Origin: JAUNST01 sp964452285
GTDB taxonomy: Bacteria > Patescibacteriota > Microgenomatia > UBA1400 > PJMF01
Length of the DNA: 14,303 nt
Assembly (NCBI GenBank): GCA_964452285.1
Contig: CAYVKW010000026.1
Coordinates: 1 to 14,303, forward strand
Direction of reading: 5' to 3'
Position 1 is the first letter of the stretch. Every line of letters starts with the position of its first letter. A program made the translations under genes and the position numbers. This document shows, piece by piece, positions 7,531 through 13,524 of the stretch. The notes beneath the pieces were generated by a model. That model saw nothing but the letters and a program-made list of their open reading frames with translations. It did no database searches and was not told where the DNA came from.

Positions 7531-7604
7531 TGCACCCGGTGGGGATCGGACCCACAACCTACGGTTTCGAAGACCGGCACTCTATCCAATTGAGCTACGG
7601 GTGC
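7531..7604 (-). tRNA. tRNA-Arg (anticodon UCG)
   Basis: The minus strand folds into a 74-nt tRNA. Acceptor GCACCCG pairs with CGGGTGC, the D arm is GCTC-AATTGGATA-GAGT, the anticodon loop is CTTCGAA (anticodon TCG, reads CGA), and the T stem is GTGGG/CCCAC. Two oddities: the T loop reads TCCGATC, so position 55 is C rather than the near-universal U (pseudouridine), and the first anticodon-stem pair (27-43) is C-U. CCA is not encoded. It is the first gene of the tRNA-atp transcript. Confidence 0.95.
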
Positions 7605-7617
7605 TTCAGCTACACTT

Positions 7618-7647
7618 ATTATACCGCAAACTTTGTCACTTCATCAA
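7618..7647 (-). promoter_or_regulatory. Promoter of the tRNA-Arg / tRNA-Leu / atp transcript
   Basis: The -35 is TTGATG (7642-7647) and the -10 is TATAAT (7618-7623), spaced by 18 nt. The start of transcription would fall near 7610, just before the tRNA-Arg 5' end at 7604. No other promoter or terminator is apparent between here and atpB, so this promoter probably serves the ATP synthase operon too. Confidence 0.75.
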
Positions 7648-7677
7648 AGAAAATCTCCCTTATTTTCATAAGGGAGA
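7646..7677 (-). terminator. Rho-independent terminator of the small-protein operon
   Basis: A perfect 10-bp stem (TCTCCCTTAT / ATAAGGGAGA, 7654-7677) with a 4-nt loop is followed on the minus strand by TTTTCTTT. It sits 31 nt after the stop of the 107-residue gene and its U-tract touches the -35 of the tRNA promoter. Confidence 0.9.
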
Positions 7678-7708
7678 AATTTGTACTGGTCTTTTTTAAA
7701 CCAAAGTT

Positions 7709-8032
7709 CTATTTATGATCCCAACCGCTTTCTTTTGCATTAAATTCATCAATCACCTGCTGCAGTTTAATCATCTGCTCTTCGTTTTCCTTCAAAACTG
7801 CCTTCAACCTCATGTTTTCCGCTGCCGCCGTCCACATTTGCTGCCTCAGACAAACATTGTCTTGCAGTAAGTTATCCATTTGTCTCGCCGTCACCATTAA
7901 AAATTGACACGGTCTTTTTACACAGTTCAAAGCAATACTTTCATCACTTCGATGTGTGTCTTGATAAATTTTTACCGCTTTCAGCAGCTCCATTTCCGCC
8001 GTCGCCCTCGCCATTTTTTCTTGTTCCGTCAT
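7709..8032 (-). CDS. Small helical/coiled-coil protein, 107 aa, unknown
   Basis: I do not recognise this protein. It is almost entirely predicted helix. An N-terminal charged helix (1-28) leads into a Cys-containing middle (C37, C42) with a hydrophobic FLMVTARQMDNLLQDNV segment (44-60), and then a heptad-like coiled coil from about 70 to 98 (MRLKAVLKENEEQMIKLQQ) and a polar end SGWDHK. There is no signal peptide or membrane segment. A good AAGGAGG Shine-Dalgarno 7 nt before the ATG supports the start. It follows the 92-residue gene by 35 nt and precedes a clear terminator, so the pair forms a two-gene operon. A structural or partner-binding role is possible but not shown. Confidence 0.8.
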   Translation of the reverse strand: MTEQEKMARATAEMELLKAVKIYQDTHRSDESIALNCVKRPCQFLMVTARQMDNLLQDNVCLRQQMWTAAAENMRLKAVLKENEEQMIKLQQVIDEFNAKESGWDHK

Positions 8033-8067
8033 GCTTATTCCTCCTTATTTTTCTTTGCATCACTGAA

Positions 8068-8346
8068 TCAAGTTGTTGAGCTTGGTTTTGTATATTTGTT
8101 TCTTGGCACCCATTGATGTCGGCAGCCCAGCATCCACTTCACCGTTTCTTCGCACTCCGTCATTTGCTTTTCTTTTTTTTCTTCCAGCGCTCGCAACTTT
8201 TTTGTCATCACCCTTTCATACTTTTCCCTATCTTGCTCGCGCGCTTCCTGTAAGCAATCAATTAGCAGCAAAGCCATTTCCAACTCTTGCTGGGTCCTTC
8301 GATTCAATCTTTTAGCTACCGCTTTTGGTGTTTTTGGTTTTGACAT
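8068..8346 (-). CDS. Small charged helical protein, 92 aa, unknown
   Basis: I do not recognise this protein. The N terminus is very basic (MSKPKTPKAVAKRLNRR), which could bind nucleic acid or membranes. A long charged helix follows, roughly residues 18-70, with a hydrophobic MALLLIDCL patch at 24-32 and a Lys/Glu-rich coiled coil at 38-66. The C terminus has a CRHQWVP segment (75-81) and a polar Ser/Thr tail. A strong GAGGAGG Shine-Dalgarno lies 7 nt before the ATG. It is the first gene of a two-gene unit with the 107-residue protein and has its own promoter candidate at 8427-8457. Confidence 0.8.
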   Translation of the reverse strand: MSKPKTPKAVAKRLNRRTQQELEMALLLIDCLQEAREQDREKYERVMTKKLRALEEKKEKQMTECEETVKWMLGCRHQWVPRNKYTKPSSTT

Positions 8347-8426
8347 TTTCTCTCCTCCTCTTATTTGTCATTTGTCATTCACCAAAATTTCATTTTTGCA
8401 GTTTTGATTTTTATAGAACAATCTCT

Positions 8427-8457
8427 ATTATAACCTATAATTAAATAAATAAGTCAA
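8427..8457 (-). promoter_or_regulatory. Promoter candidate for the two small-protein genes
   Basis: The minus strand shows TTGACT (8452-8457) and TATAAT (8427-8432) with a rather long 19-nt spacer, about 75 nt before the start of the 92-residue gene. The elements are good; the spacing is at the limit. Confidence 0.5.
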
Positions 8458-8503
8458 TCAAACACTATCTCAAGTTTTTTAAATGTTAAATTTAATTTTA
8501 TCT

Positions 8504-8611
8504 TCACCAAAACTTTTCTACAACAATGCTAAATTTTTTAATCTTTCCGATTTCCAAACTCAACTTAAGCACCACCAATCTCATACTAACAACCCCCCCC
8601 AATGAGATCAC
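8504..8611 (-). CDS. Possible 35-aa ORF with a G8 tract, just after the 45-aa ORF
   Basis: A GTG directly after the TAA of the 45-residue gene opens a frame of 35 codons ending in TGA. An AAAGGA site lies about 8 nt upstream, inside the previous gene. The frame runs through a run of eight G (8593-8600 on the plus strand as C), so its reading depends on that tract. The peptide is hydrophobic and basic with no recognised motif. It may be chance. Confidence 0.25.
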   Translation of the reverse strand: MISLGGVVSMRLVVLKLSLEIGKIKKFSIVVEKFW

Positions 8612-8749
8612 TTAATTTCCTTTCTCCTCGGCAATTTTTGCATCGTTTTCAACGACCATAGTGTCCAATATGTGTGTAAAACCTACATATTGCTGATTTA
8701 ATAGCCTTAGTTTCTCACTAATTAAATTAAAAATTTTATTTATCCGCAT
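8612..8749 (-). CDS. Small ORF, 45 aa, unknown
   Basis: The frame starts MRINKIFNLISEKLRLLNQQ and ends in EEKGN before TAA. The predicted product is one amphipathic helix with an acidic tail. Support comes from an AAGGTGG Shine-Dalgarno 6 nt before the ATG and an extended -10 promoter (TGCTAAAAT at 8827-8835) about 70 nt upstream. It lies among other minus-strand orphan genes of helical type. The length is small enough that a chance frame cannot be excluded. Confidence 0.5.
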   Translation of the reverse strand: MRINKIFNLISEKLRLLNQQYVGFTHILDTMVVENDAKIAEEKGN

Positions 8750-8826
8750 TTTTATCCACCTTTTTTATTTTTTATTTAGCAAGCAGCTATCATTCAACTC
8801 TTTAACTCAAATAAAACAACCCCATT

Positions 8827-8835
8827 ATTTTAGCA
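8827..8835 (-). promoter_or_regulatory. Extended -10 promoter candidate for the 45-aa ORF
   Basis: The minus strand reads TGCTAAAAT, an extended -10 element that can work without a good -35; none is clear at 17 nt. It would start a transcript near 8820. Confidence 0.4.
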
Positions 8836-9011
8836 CGAAAATCTAATAAAAACTAAATTATTTCCATTAGCATTTATTGCTATAGCTATGAGATTCTTTC
8901 TTCTAAAAAAGCTTATAAACCAATTTGCCGGTATTTATAATCATGAGCACCTGTTTTTTAATTTACACGAAGTCTCAACAACAGAATTTCCATAAAAAGA
9001 CCTAAATCATT
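8836..9011. other. AT-rich intergenic stretch, nothing recognised
   Basis: Both strands hold only very short frames (14 codons or fewer) without ribosome sites. I see no RNA fold, repeat or promoter that I would defend here. Confidence 0.6.
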
Positions 9012-9041
9012 CAAATAAAATGCCCGCGCTTGCGCGCGGGC
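9012..9041 (-). terminator. GC-rich hairpin terminator after the coiled-coil membrane gene
   Basis: An 8-bp all-GC stem, GCCCGCGC / GCGCGGGC (9022-9041), with loop of four is followed on the minus strand by ATTTTATTT. It stands out from the AT-rich surroundings and lies directly against the first assembly gap, probably closing the gene that enters the gap from 9142. The hairpin may itself have contributed to the assembly break. Confidence 0.8.
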
Positions 9042-9141
9042 NNNNNNNNNNNNNNNNNNNNNNNNNNNNNNNNNNNNNNNNNNNNNNNNNNNNNNNNNNN
9101 NNNNNNNNNNNNNNNNNNNNNNNNNNNNNNNNNNNNNNNNN
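9042..9141. other. Assembly gap of 100 N
   Basis: Exactly 100 undetermined bases, most likely a nominal scaffold gap of unknown true size. It hides the C-terminal end of the coiled-coil membrane gene. Confidence 0.97.
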
Positions 9142-9913
9142 GCGCAATAGTCGACGTCGGAGCTGCAGTTGCTTGATTTGTCACAGTTGCAACAGGCGCT
9201 ATTGTCCCCTCGGGATTCGCCGTTGCCGACAGCAAAAGGTCCAATACTGTACCACCCACGAGAGTGGTTTTTGGTACTATAGTTGGATCAGTCGTCACCG
9301 TTGACACCGATGTAGCCACCCAGCTACGTCTTATCGGTGATAAAGGACACCAACCCAAGAACAATAGCGTCGCTGTTACTACGACAGTTAATAGGGCAAA
9401 GAAGTTTCTCCAAAAGCAAGCGCGTCTGAGCACTTGACCATTTTCGTCACACTCCATTTCTATCGCTTCCCTATGTTCAATTTCTGCTTCCGCAGCAGCC
9501 AGTTTTCGTTCCAATTCAACCTTCTTTTCTTCCGCAGTTTTTAATAACTCCGCGGTTTCTTTCCCAGCCGTTTCCCATTCATCGTTCGTATGAGATCTTT
9601 CCGTCAAATTTTGTTTTAATTCTGCCACCTCATTTTCCAGCTCTTTAATCCTTACTTCTTGATTTTCCATTTTCTTTTCCCCCTCTTTATTATTAGCCAC
9701 ATTAGAGCCGCCAGTTTTTTCCACGCTCTCGGCGAGTTTTTCATACGCCACCAAGAACTGTAGTAACTCATCCTTGACATATCTTCGTTCATTCACGATC
9801 GTGATGCCCAAATGAGTTAAAATTACCGGAAACACCGTTTTTTTAGCTTTACCAGCAGAACCACCACCGACTATAATATTATTAACAACCTGATTCGTAT
9901 TCCTATTTTCCAT
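9142..9913 (-). CDS. Membrane-anchored coiled-coil protein with Thr/Ala/Pro-rich tail, unknown, partial
   Basis: I do not recognise a family. 257 residues are visible before the gap. The N terminus is Asn-rich with a Gly/Ala stretch IIVGGGSAGKAKK (13-25), then a small hydrophobic segment (28-40) and a helical region. Residues about 80-152 form a strongly charged coiled coil. A single membrane helix spans about 171-188 (FFALLTVVVTATLLFLGW) with basic residues on its N-terminal side (RR at 163-164, R169). The rest (200-257) is a low-complexity Thr/Ser/Val/Ala/Pro region, expected outside the cell. So the coiled coil is likely cytoplasmic and the tail extracellular, perhaps a stalk before a domain hidden in the gap. 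An AAAGGGAGGA ribosome site precedes the ATG. Confidence 0.82.
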
Positions 9914-10175
9914 TTTGAAATCCTCCCTTTCAATTTAAGACAGCTGAGAAAGCTGGTTGTGTGTGCCATTTTGGAAACCAAGTATTTATCGTTAATCGTC
10001 ATCTATAGACGAGAAAACAAAGGGAATTTATCTTGAAGCGTGACATTTTTACATCGTAAAATTGACGCTGAAATTTAGTCGTTTATTTTAAAATAACTCA
10101 TGTTAAAGAACTTATCTTCTTTTCATTCCGTCATGAGTCATCGTTGTGATCACCTAGACAAATTGATCAAAAGAT
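9914..10175 (-). other. Long 5' leader (about 260 nt) of the coiled-coil membrane gene
   Basis: The stretch between the predicted transcription start near 10175 and the ATG at 9913 holds no convincing gene. It contains an imperfect inverted repeat at 10037-10069 (AGCGT and TTTTAC arms around ATC), a shorter palindrome CGTC-ATCTATA-GACG near 9999-10013, and a 5-bp hairpin CAGCT-GAGAA-AGCTG at 9941-9955 shortly upstream of the ribosome site. A regulatory leader or small RNA is possible; no known riboswitch was recognised. Confidence 0.4.
10037..10069. repeat. Imperfect inverted repeat in the leader
   Basis: The left arm AGCGTGACATTTTTAC and the right arm GTAAAATTGACGCT are near complements around a 3-nt centre. 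As RNA it could form a hairpin with an internal bulge; as DNA it could be an operator. Its function is unknown. Confidence 0.5.
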
Positions 10176-10191
10176 GCTCATATTATATCAT
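10163..10191 (+). promoter_or_regulatory. Divergent promoter candidate towards the diguanylate cyclase
   Basis: The plus strand shows TTGATC (10163-10168), a 17-nt spacer and TATCAT (10186-10191). It overlaps the minus-strand promoter, so the two directions may compete or share a regulator. It would give a transcript starting near 10198 that includes the TTG start at 10242. Confidence 0.4.
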
Positions 10192-10210
10192 ATAGGATAC
10201 TTTTTGTCAA
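10182..10210 (-). promoter_or_regulatory. Perfect consensus promoter of the coiled-coil membrane gene
   Basis: The minus strand reads TTGACA (10205-10210), a 17-nt spacer and TATAAT (10182-10187), the exact housekeeping-sigma consensus. Transcription should start near 10175, about 260 nt before the ATG at 9913. Confidence 0.85.
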
Positions 10211-10241
10211 GTAGCGCGTTTCGTTTTAGGGGGGAGATTTA

Positions 10242-11570
10242 TTGCAGAATTTAGCTCATCCAATTTCTCCTCTCATCATCGCCAATTTATCCATCTACTC
10301 AATATTGCCTCAACTTCTTCTTTTATCTATTGACATTTACCTAAAAAAAGTCATAATCACCACCATGAGTTACGAGAATCCATCTTCATTATCGCAAAAC
10401 TTTTCCAGCCATAAAAAAGATTATCATCTACCTGAACCAGAAAATTCTGATTCAGCGCCCATTTCTACTATTGATCCTTATATTCCTCCTATCCCAGAAA
10501 ATGAGAAACGCAGCCACTTAAGTGAGATTATCTTTCAAAAAGAAACTGATCGCGAAAAAAGATATCCTTCACTCATCACTAAAATTCTTTTTGGTCATCA
10601 AGTCAAAAATTCACCTGAATTTTTGGCTTTTTGGCAAGAAGTGCGCCGCAATAACTATTTGGCCAACATTGACATTCCCAACCGTTTAGAAGAGCATCGT
10701 CCGCATCAATTAGAAGAATGGAACAGTCCTTTATTTCTTTTTATTTTAGAACAAAAATTTCTCAACAAAGTTGATATCGCTTGGGCTCATCACGTCATTG
10801 AAGCTGAAGACGCTCCAGCTAATTCCAAAAACGATTATCTCAAACAAAAACAGCTTTACATCGCTCTACAGGAAGCTCTCAATGGTGCTCAGCAATATTA
10901 CGAGAATGTCTTGGTGCCGCTCGTCGATCAGCGTACTGGTTTATGGAATCATCATACTTTCAATCAATATCTAAGTTTATTAAGCAGCCCGGATATCCAA
11001 AAAGAGCAGCTTGATCAACATATTGTTGGCTATACTTATGTCATGCTTGACATTGATCACTTTAAACAAGTTAATGATAATTACGGTCATCTTGCTGGTG
11101 ATCAAATCTTAAAAACTCTGGCGCAAAATCTCAAAAACAATCCTGTCATGCGCAGTGGCGATCTCGCCTTTCGTTATGGCGGCGAAGAGTTTGGCCTTCT
11201 TCTCCCCATTACTGATCAAAAAGGCAATCACAATCTTAATGATCCACAAAACAATCAGGTTTTATTTGATCGTCTCCTTGATATTCTCAGACCGCTTAGT
11301 GCTCAATTACAACATATTAAGCTCGAAGATCAAGATGTTGCTGTTAATGTTACTTTTAGTGCTGGTGCTCATCTTATCCTAATTCAAGACATTAAAAGCC
11401 AAGACTTATCCCAACTTCAAGCTCAATTTGTCACTCAAGCCGATCAAAATCTCTATGCTGCCAAAGAATCTGGCCGTAATCGTTTAATTTTCAAAACACC
11501 AGACGGTCAAACCACTTTTTCCGAACCAATTTTCCTTACGGAAACGCCGCCAGCAGAAGAAAAAGCCTAA
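10242..11570 (+). CDS. Diguanylate cyclase (GGDEF domain) with I-site
   Basis: This protein is predicted to make cyclic di-GMP from two GTP. Numbered from the TTG at 10242 (442 aa), the GGDEF domain spans about 228-416: DQRTGLWNHHTF, the metal-binding LDIDHFKQVND (269-279), YGHLAGDQ (281-288), the active-site RYGGEEF (311-317) and the closing NLYAAKESGRNRL. RSGD at 304-307 fits the RxxD product-inhibition site, so feedback control is likely. Residues 90-225 are helical with no recognised sensor. The start is uncertain. TTG at 10242 has a GGGGGGAG site 5 nt upstream and adds a hydrophobic N terminus (8-34). ATG at 10365 (codon 42) has no such site but lies 7 nt after a strong promoter, which suggests a leaderless soluble form of 401 aa. 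Confidence 0.93.
   Translation: MQNLAHPISPLIIANLSIYSILPQLLLLSIDIYLKKVIITTMSYENPSSLSQNFSSHKKDYHLPEPENSDSAPISTIDPYIPPIPENEKRSHLSEIIFQKETDREKRYPSLITKILFGHQVKNSPEFLAFWQEVRRNNYLANIDIPNRLEEHRPHQLEEWNSPLFLFILEQKFLNKVDIAWAHHVIEAEDAPANSKNDYLKQKQLYIALQEALNGAQQYYENVLVPLVDQRTGLWNHHTFNQYLSLLSSPDIQKEQLDQHIVGYTYVMLDIDHFKQVNDNYGHLAGDQILKTLAQNLKNNPVMRSGDLAFRYGGEEFGLLLPITDQKGNHNLNDPQNNQVLFDRLLDILRPLSAQLQHIKLEDQDVAVNVTFSAGAHLILIQDIKSQDLSQLQAQFVTQADQNLYAAKESGRNRLIFKTPDGQTTFSEPIFLTETPPAEEKA
10330..10357 (+). promoter_or_regulatory. Strong promoter directly before the internal ATG of the diguanylate cyclase
   Basis: TTGACA (10330-10335), a 16-nt spacer and CATAAT (10352-10357) match the housekeeping consensus at 11 of 12 positions. 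The ATG at 10365 begins 7 nt after the -10, where transcription would start, implying a leaderless message. Confidence 0.65.
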
Positions 11571-11698
11571 ATATAAAATTAACTTATCAATCAGAAGAAG
11601 ATAAAATCCTAAATATCAATCTAATTTATCATCTTTGCAGTTTTTTCAGTAATTTTTCAAAGCTAGTTTTCATAATTTTTCTTTTATACTAAGTCTTC
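11571..11698. other. AT-rich spacer between cyclase and transporter
   Basis: No gene is seen. A bulged AAGAT/ATCTT hairpin (near 11599-11635) is followed by a T6 run, but it is too weak to call a terminator. Confidence 0.4.
11685..11690 (+). promoter_or_regulatory. -10 box directly before the transporter ATG
   Basis: TATACT ends 8 nt before the ATG at 11699, so transcription would start at or next to the start codon. The -35 region is poor. No Shine-Dalgarno is present, which agrees with a leaderless message. Confidence 0.45.
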
Positions 11699-12897
11699 AT
11701 GACTTATCTAAGCACTCGACAATTCGCTTTTTTAACTAGTGCCGCCATTTTTAATTTATTTGGTTTATCGATGTTGGCGCAGCAGGAATTAACGGTCATT
11801 ACCTATGTGATTTTTGCCACTGTTTTCTTTCTTATTCCTGCTGCGCTGACTTCCGCTGAACTCGGCAGCACTTTTTCTCGCAGTAATGGTGGTATTTACA
11901 CTTGGGTAGCTCAAGCTTTGTCTCCTTTATGGGGGACTTTGGCCATTTTTATGCAATGGATACAAAGTTTGGCTTTATATCCAATTTTACTTGGTTTCGG
12001 TGCTGTCGCCAGCGCTTATATTATTGGTCAAGAACAATTAGTTAATCAAGGACTTTATATTGGTCTTTTTGCCATTGCAGTTTATTGGCTGGCTACTTTT
12101 GTCAATTTGCATGGTCATGCAACTATGGTCAAAGTCAGTAATTACGCTTTTATTTTTGGCATGCTTGGCTCAGTTATTCTTTTAGTTGGGTTAGCACTTA
12201 TTTGGATTTTTGCCAAACAACCAATTGGTTTTCTGCATTTGACTGCCGACAACGCCGCCGTTGCCGTTAGCACAGGCGAGAAAGTCAGTCCTCGTCTTTT
12301 TCCTCAAGTCAATAGCTTAAACGACATTGTCTTTCTCGCCACCATTTTACTCCTTTTCGGCGGCGTTGAATCTCAAACAGTTCACGCTCGCCGTCTCAAA
12401 AAGCCAGAATCTCAGCTTCCTCGCGGCATTTTCATGGCTTCCATTATTACTTTTTTTATGTTTCTTCTCGGTGGTCTCGCGATTGCTGTCATCGTCCCTT
12501 ATTCAGAAATTACTACCGATGCCGGTTTGTTTCGCGCTTATCAACTTTTTGCCCATCGTTTTCATCTCCCTTGGTTACCCAACGTGCTTGCTGCTTTGAT
12601 CGCTTTCGGTATGTTTGGCGGCGTCACTTCCTGGATTGGCGGCCCCAGTCGTGGTATTTTTACTGCCGCTCACGATCATCAACTACCAAAAAATTTAGTC
12701 AAACTTAATCGTCGCGGCATTCCAATGCGTATCATTATTATCCAAGGCATTATTGTCACCATTCTTTGTAGCATTTATCTAATTTTCCCCAATCCCAATG
12801 TTGGCTTTTTCTTTATGAGTACTTTCACTATTGGTCTCTATTTAATTATGTATTTGCTCATGTATGCTGCGGCTATTGTTTTACGTTATCGTCAACC
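11699..12897 (+). CDS. APC-superfamily amino acid antiporter, GadC-like, C terminus lost in gap
   Basis: This is an inner-membrane amino acid transporter resembling the glutamate:GABA antiporter GadC. 399 residues are visible, with about ten membrane helices. Matches to GadC as I recall it include LTSAELGSTFSRSNGGIYTW (50-69), LFGGVESQTVHARRLKKPES (219-238), GGLAIAVIVPYSEIT (258-272), and the strong SWIGGPSRGIFTAAHDHQLP (311-330) followed by LNRRGIPM. GadC has about 510 residues, so roughly 100 are missing in the gap. No glutamate decarboxylase is visible, so the substrate pair is open; other amino acid exchange is equally possible. The ATG at 11699 has no ribosome site but a TATACT box 8 nt upstream. 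Confidence 0.88.
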
Positions 12898-12997
12898 NNN
12901 NNNNNNNNNNNNNNNNNNNNNNNNNNNNNNNNNNNNNNNNNNNNNNNNNNNNNNNNNNNNNNNNNNNNNNNNNNNNNNNNNNNNNNNNNNNNNNNNN
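12898..12997. other. Assembly gap of 100 N
   Basis: Exactly 100 undetermined bases. The transporter lacks about 100 C-terminal residues and the response regulator about 60 N-terminal residues, so the true gap should be roughly 500 bp or more. Confidence 0.97.
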
Positions 12998-12999
12998 TC

Positions 13000-13509
13000 G
13001 AAGGTTTAGAAGTCATCAAGCAATTACGACAAAAAAAAGTCGATACACCAATTATTGTTCTCACCGCGCGCAATCAAACTCCAGACGTAATTAATGGTTT
13101 ACAAATCGGTGCCGACGATTATTTAGGCAAACCGTTTGAAGTCGACGAATTGATTGCGCGCATCCAAGCCCTCCTCCGCCGCCGCTCCCCGCAAAAGCAG
13201 AGTCTCTTTCAACTGGCTGATCTCACTTTTGACCCGAAAACTGGAATCGCTACCCGCGCTGGTAAAAATATTCATTTGAGCAAAACCGAAAGTCAAATTC
13301 TCAATTATCTTTTTCTTAAACAAAACTGGATTGTCAGTAAAGACGAACTTTTAACTCATGTTTGGGAACACGATGGCGACGTCTATGATCGCATTGTCGA
13401 TACTTATATTTGTTTCCTTCGTCGCAAAATCGACAAAGCTTTTCCCCAAAGTCCACCATTAATTCATACTTTTAAAGGTCGCGGTTATCAATTAAAATCA
13501 ATTGTCTAA
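13000..13509 (+). CDS. OmpR/PhoB-family response regulator, N terminus lost in gap
   Basis: This is a two-component transcription regulator, acting on DNA when phosphorylated by its kinase. 169 residues are visible. The receiver end has the conserved Thr in IIVLTAR (T22) and Lys in GADDYLGKPF (K44); the acidic pocket and phospho-acceptor Asp are in the gap. The winged-helix effector domain spans about 70-167: a beta-rich start FDPKTGIATRAGKNIHLS, TESQILNYLFLKQNWIVSKDELLTHVW, the recognition helix DRIVDTYICFLRRKID (130-145), and the wing HTFKGRGYQL. The kinase gene begins 15 nt downstream on the same strand. The TTG-started fragment at 13150 is only part of this frame, not a separate gene. Confidence 0.93.
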   Translation, partial: EGLEVIKQLRQKKVDTPIIVLTARNQTPDVINGLQIGADDYLGKPFEVDELIARIQALLRRRSPQKQSLFQLADLTFDPKTGIATRAGKNIHLSKTESQILNYLFLKQNWIVSKDELLTHVWEHDGDVYDRIVDTYICFLRRKIDKAFPQSPPLIHTFKGRGYQLKSIV

Positions 13510-13524
13510 AACCCTGTTTTACTC

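Noticed and set aside
7437..7589. N-terminal extension of the atpZ-like frame
   Set aside because: It translates the two tRNA genes and resembles no part of the family; the gene starts at 7436 or 7400.
7440..7718. Plus-strand frames across the tRNAs giving peptides like RRGIEPPRLAAHG and GGDRTHNLRFRRP
   Set aside because: These are the well-known false proteins that arise from the complement of tRNA genes.
8587..8609. Inverted repeat ATCTCAT/ATGAGAT around the G8 tract as a terminator
   Set aside because: The 7-bp stem is weak, and no U run follows it.
9011..9141. C-terminal tail of the coiled-coil gene read through the gap
   Set aside because: The frame across 100 N is meaningless and the last residues come from the GC hairpin terminator.
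9880..10008. 43-codon minus-strand frame overlapping the start of the coiled-coil gene, and shorter leader peptides
   Set aside because: No ribosome site precedes the 43-codon frame, and the short peptides lack any attenuator-like codon run.
12864..13094. Frames on both strands crossing the second gap
   Set aside because: They are held open by N and overlap the transporter and the response regulator.
13150..13509. Separate gene starting with TTG at 13150
   Set aside because: It is the end of the response regulator frame, which is open back to the gap with receiver motifs.
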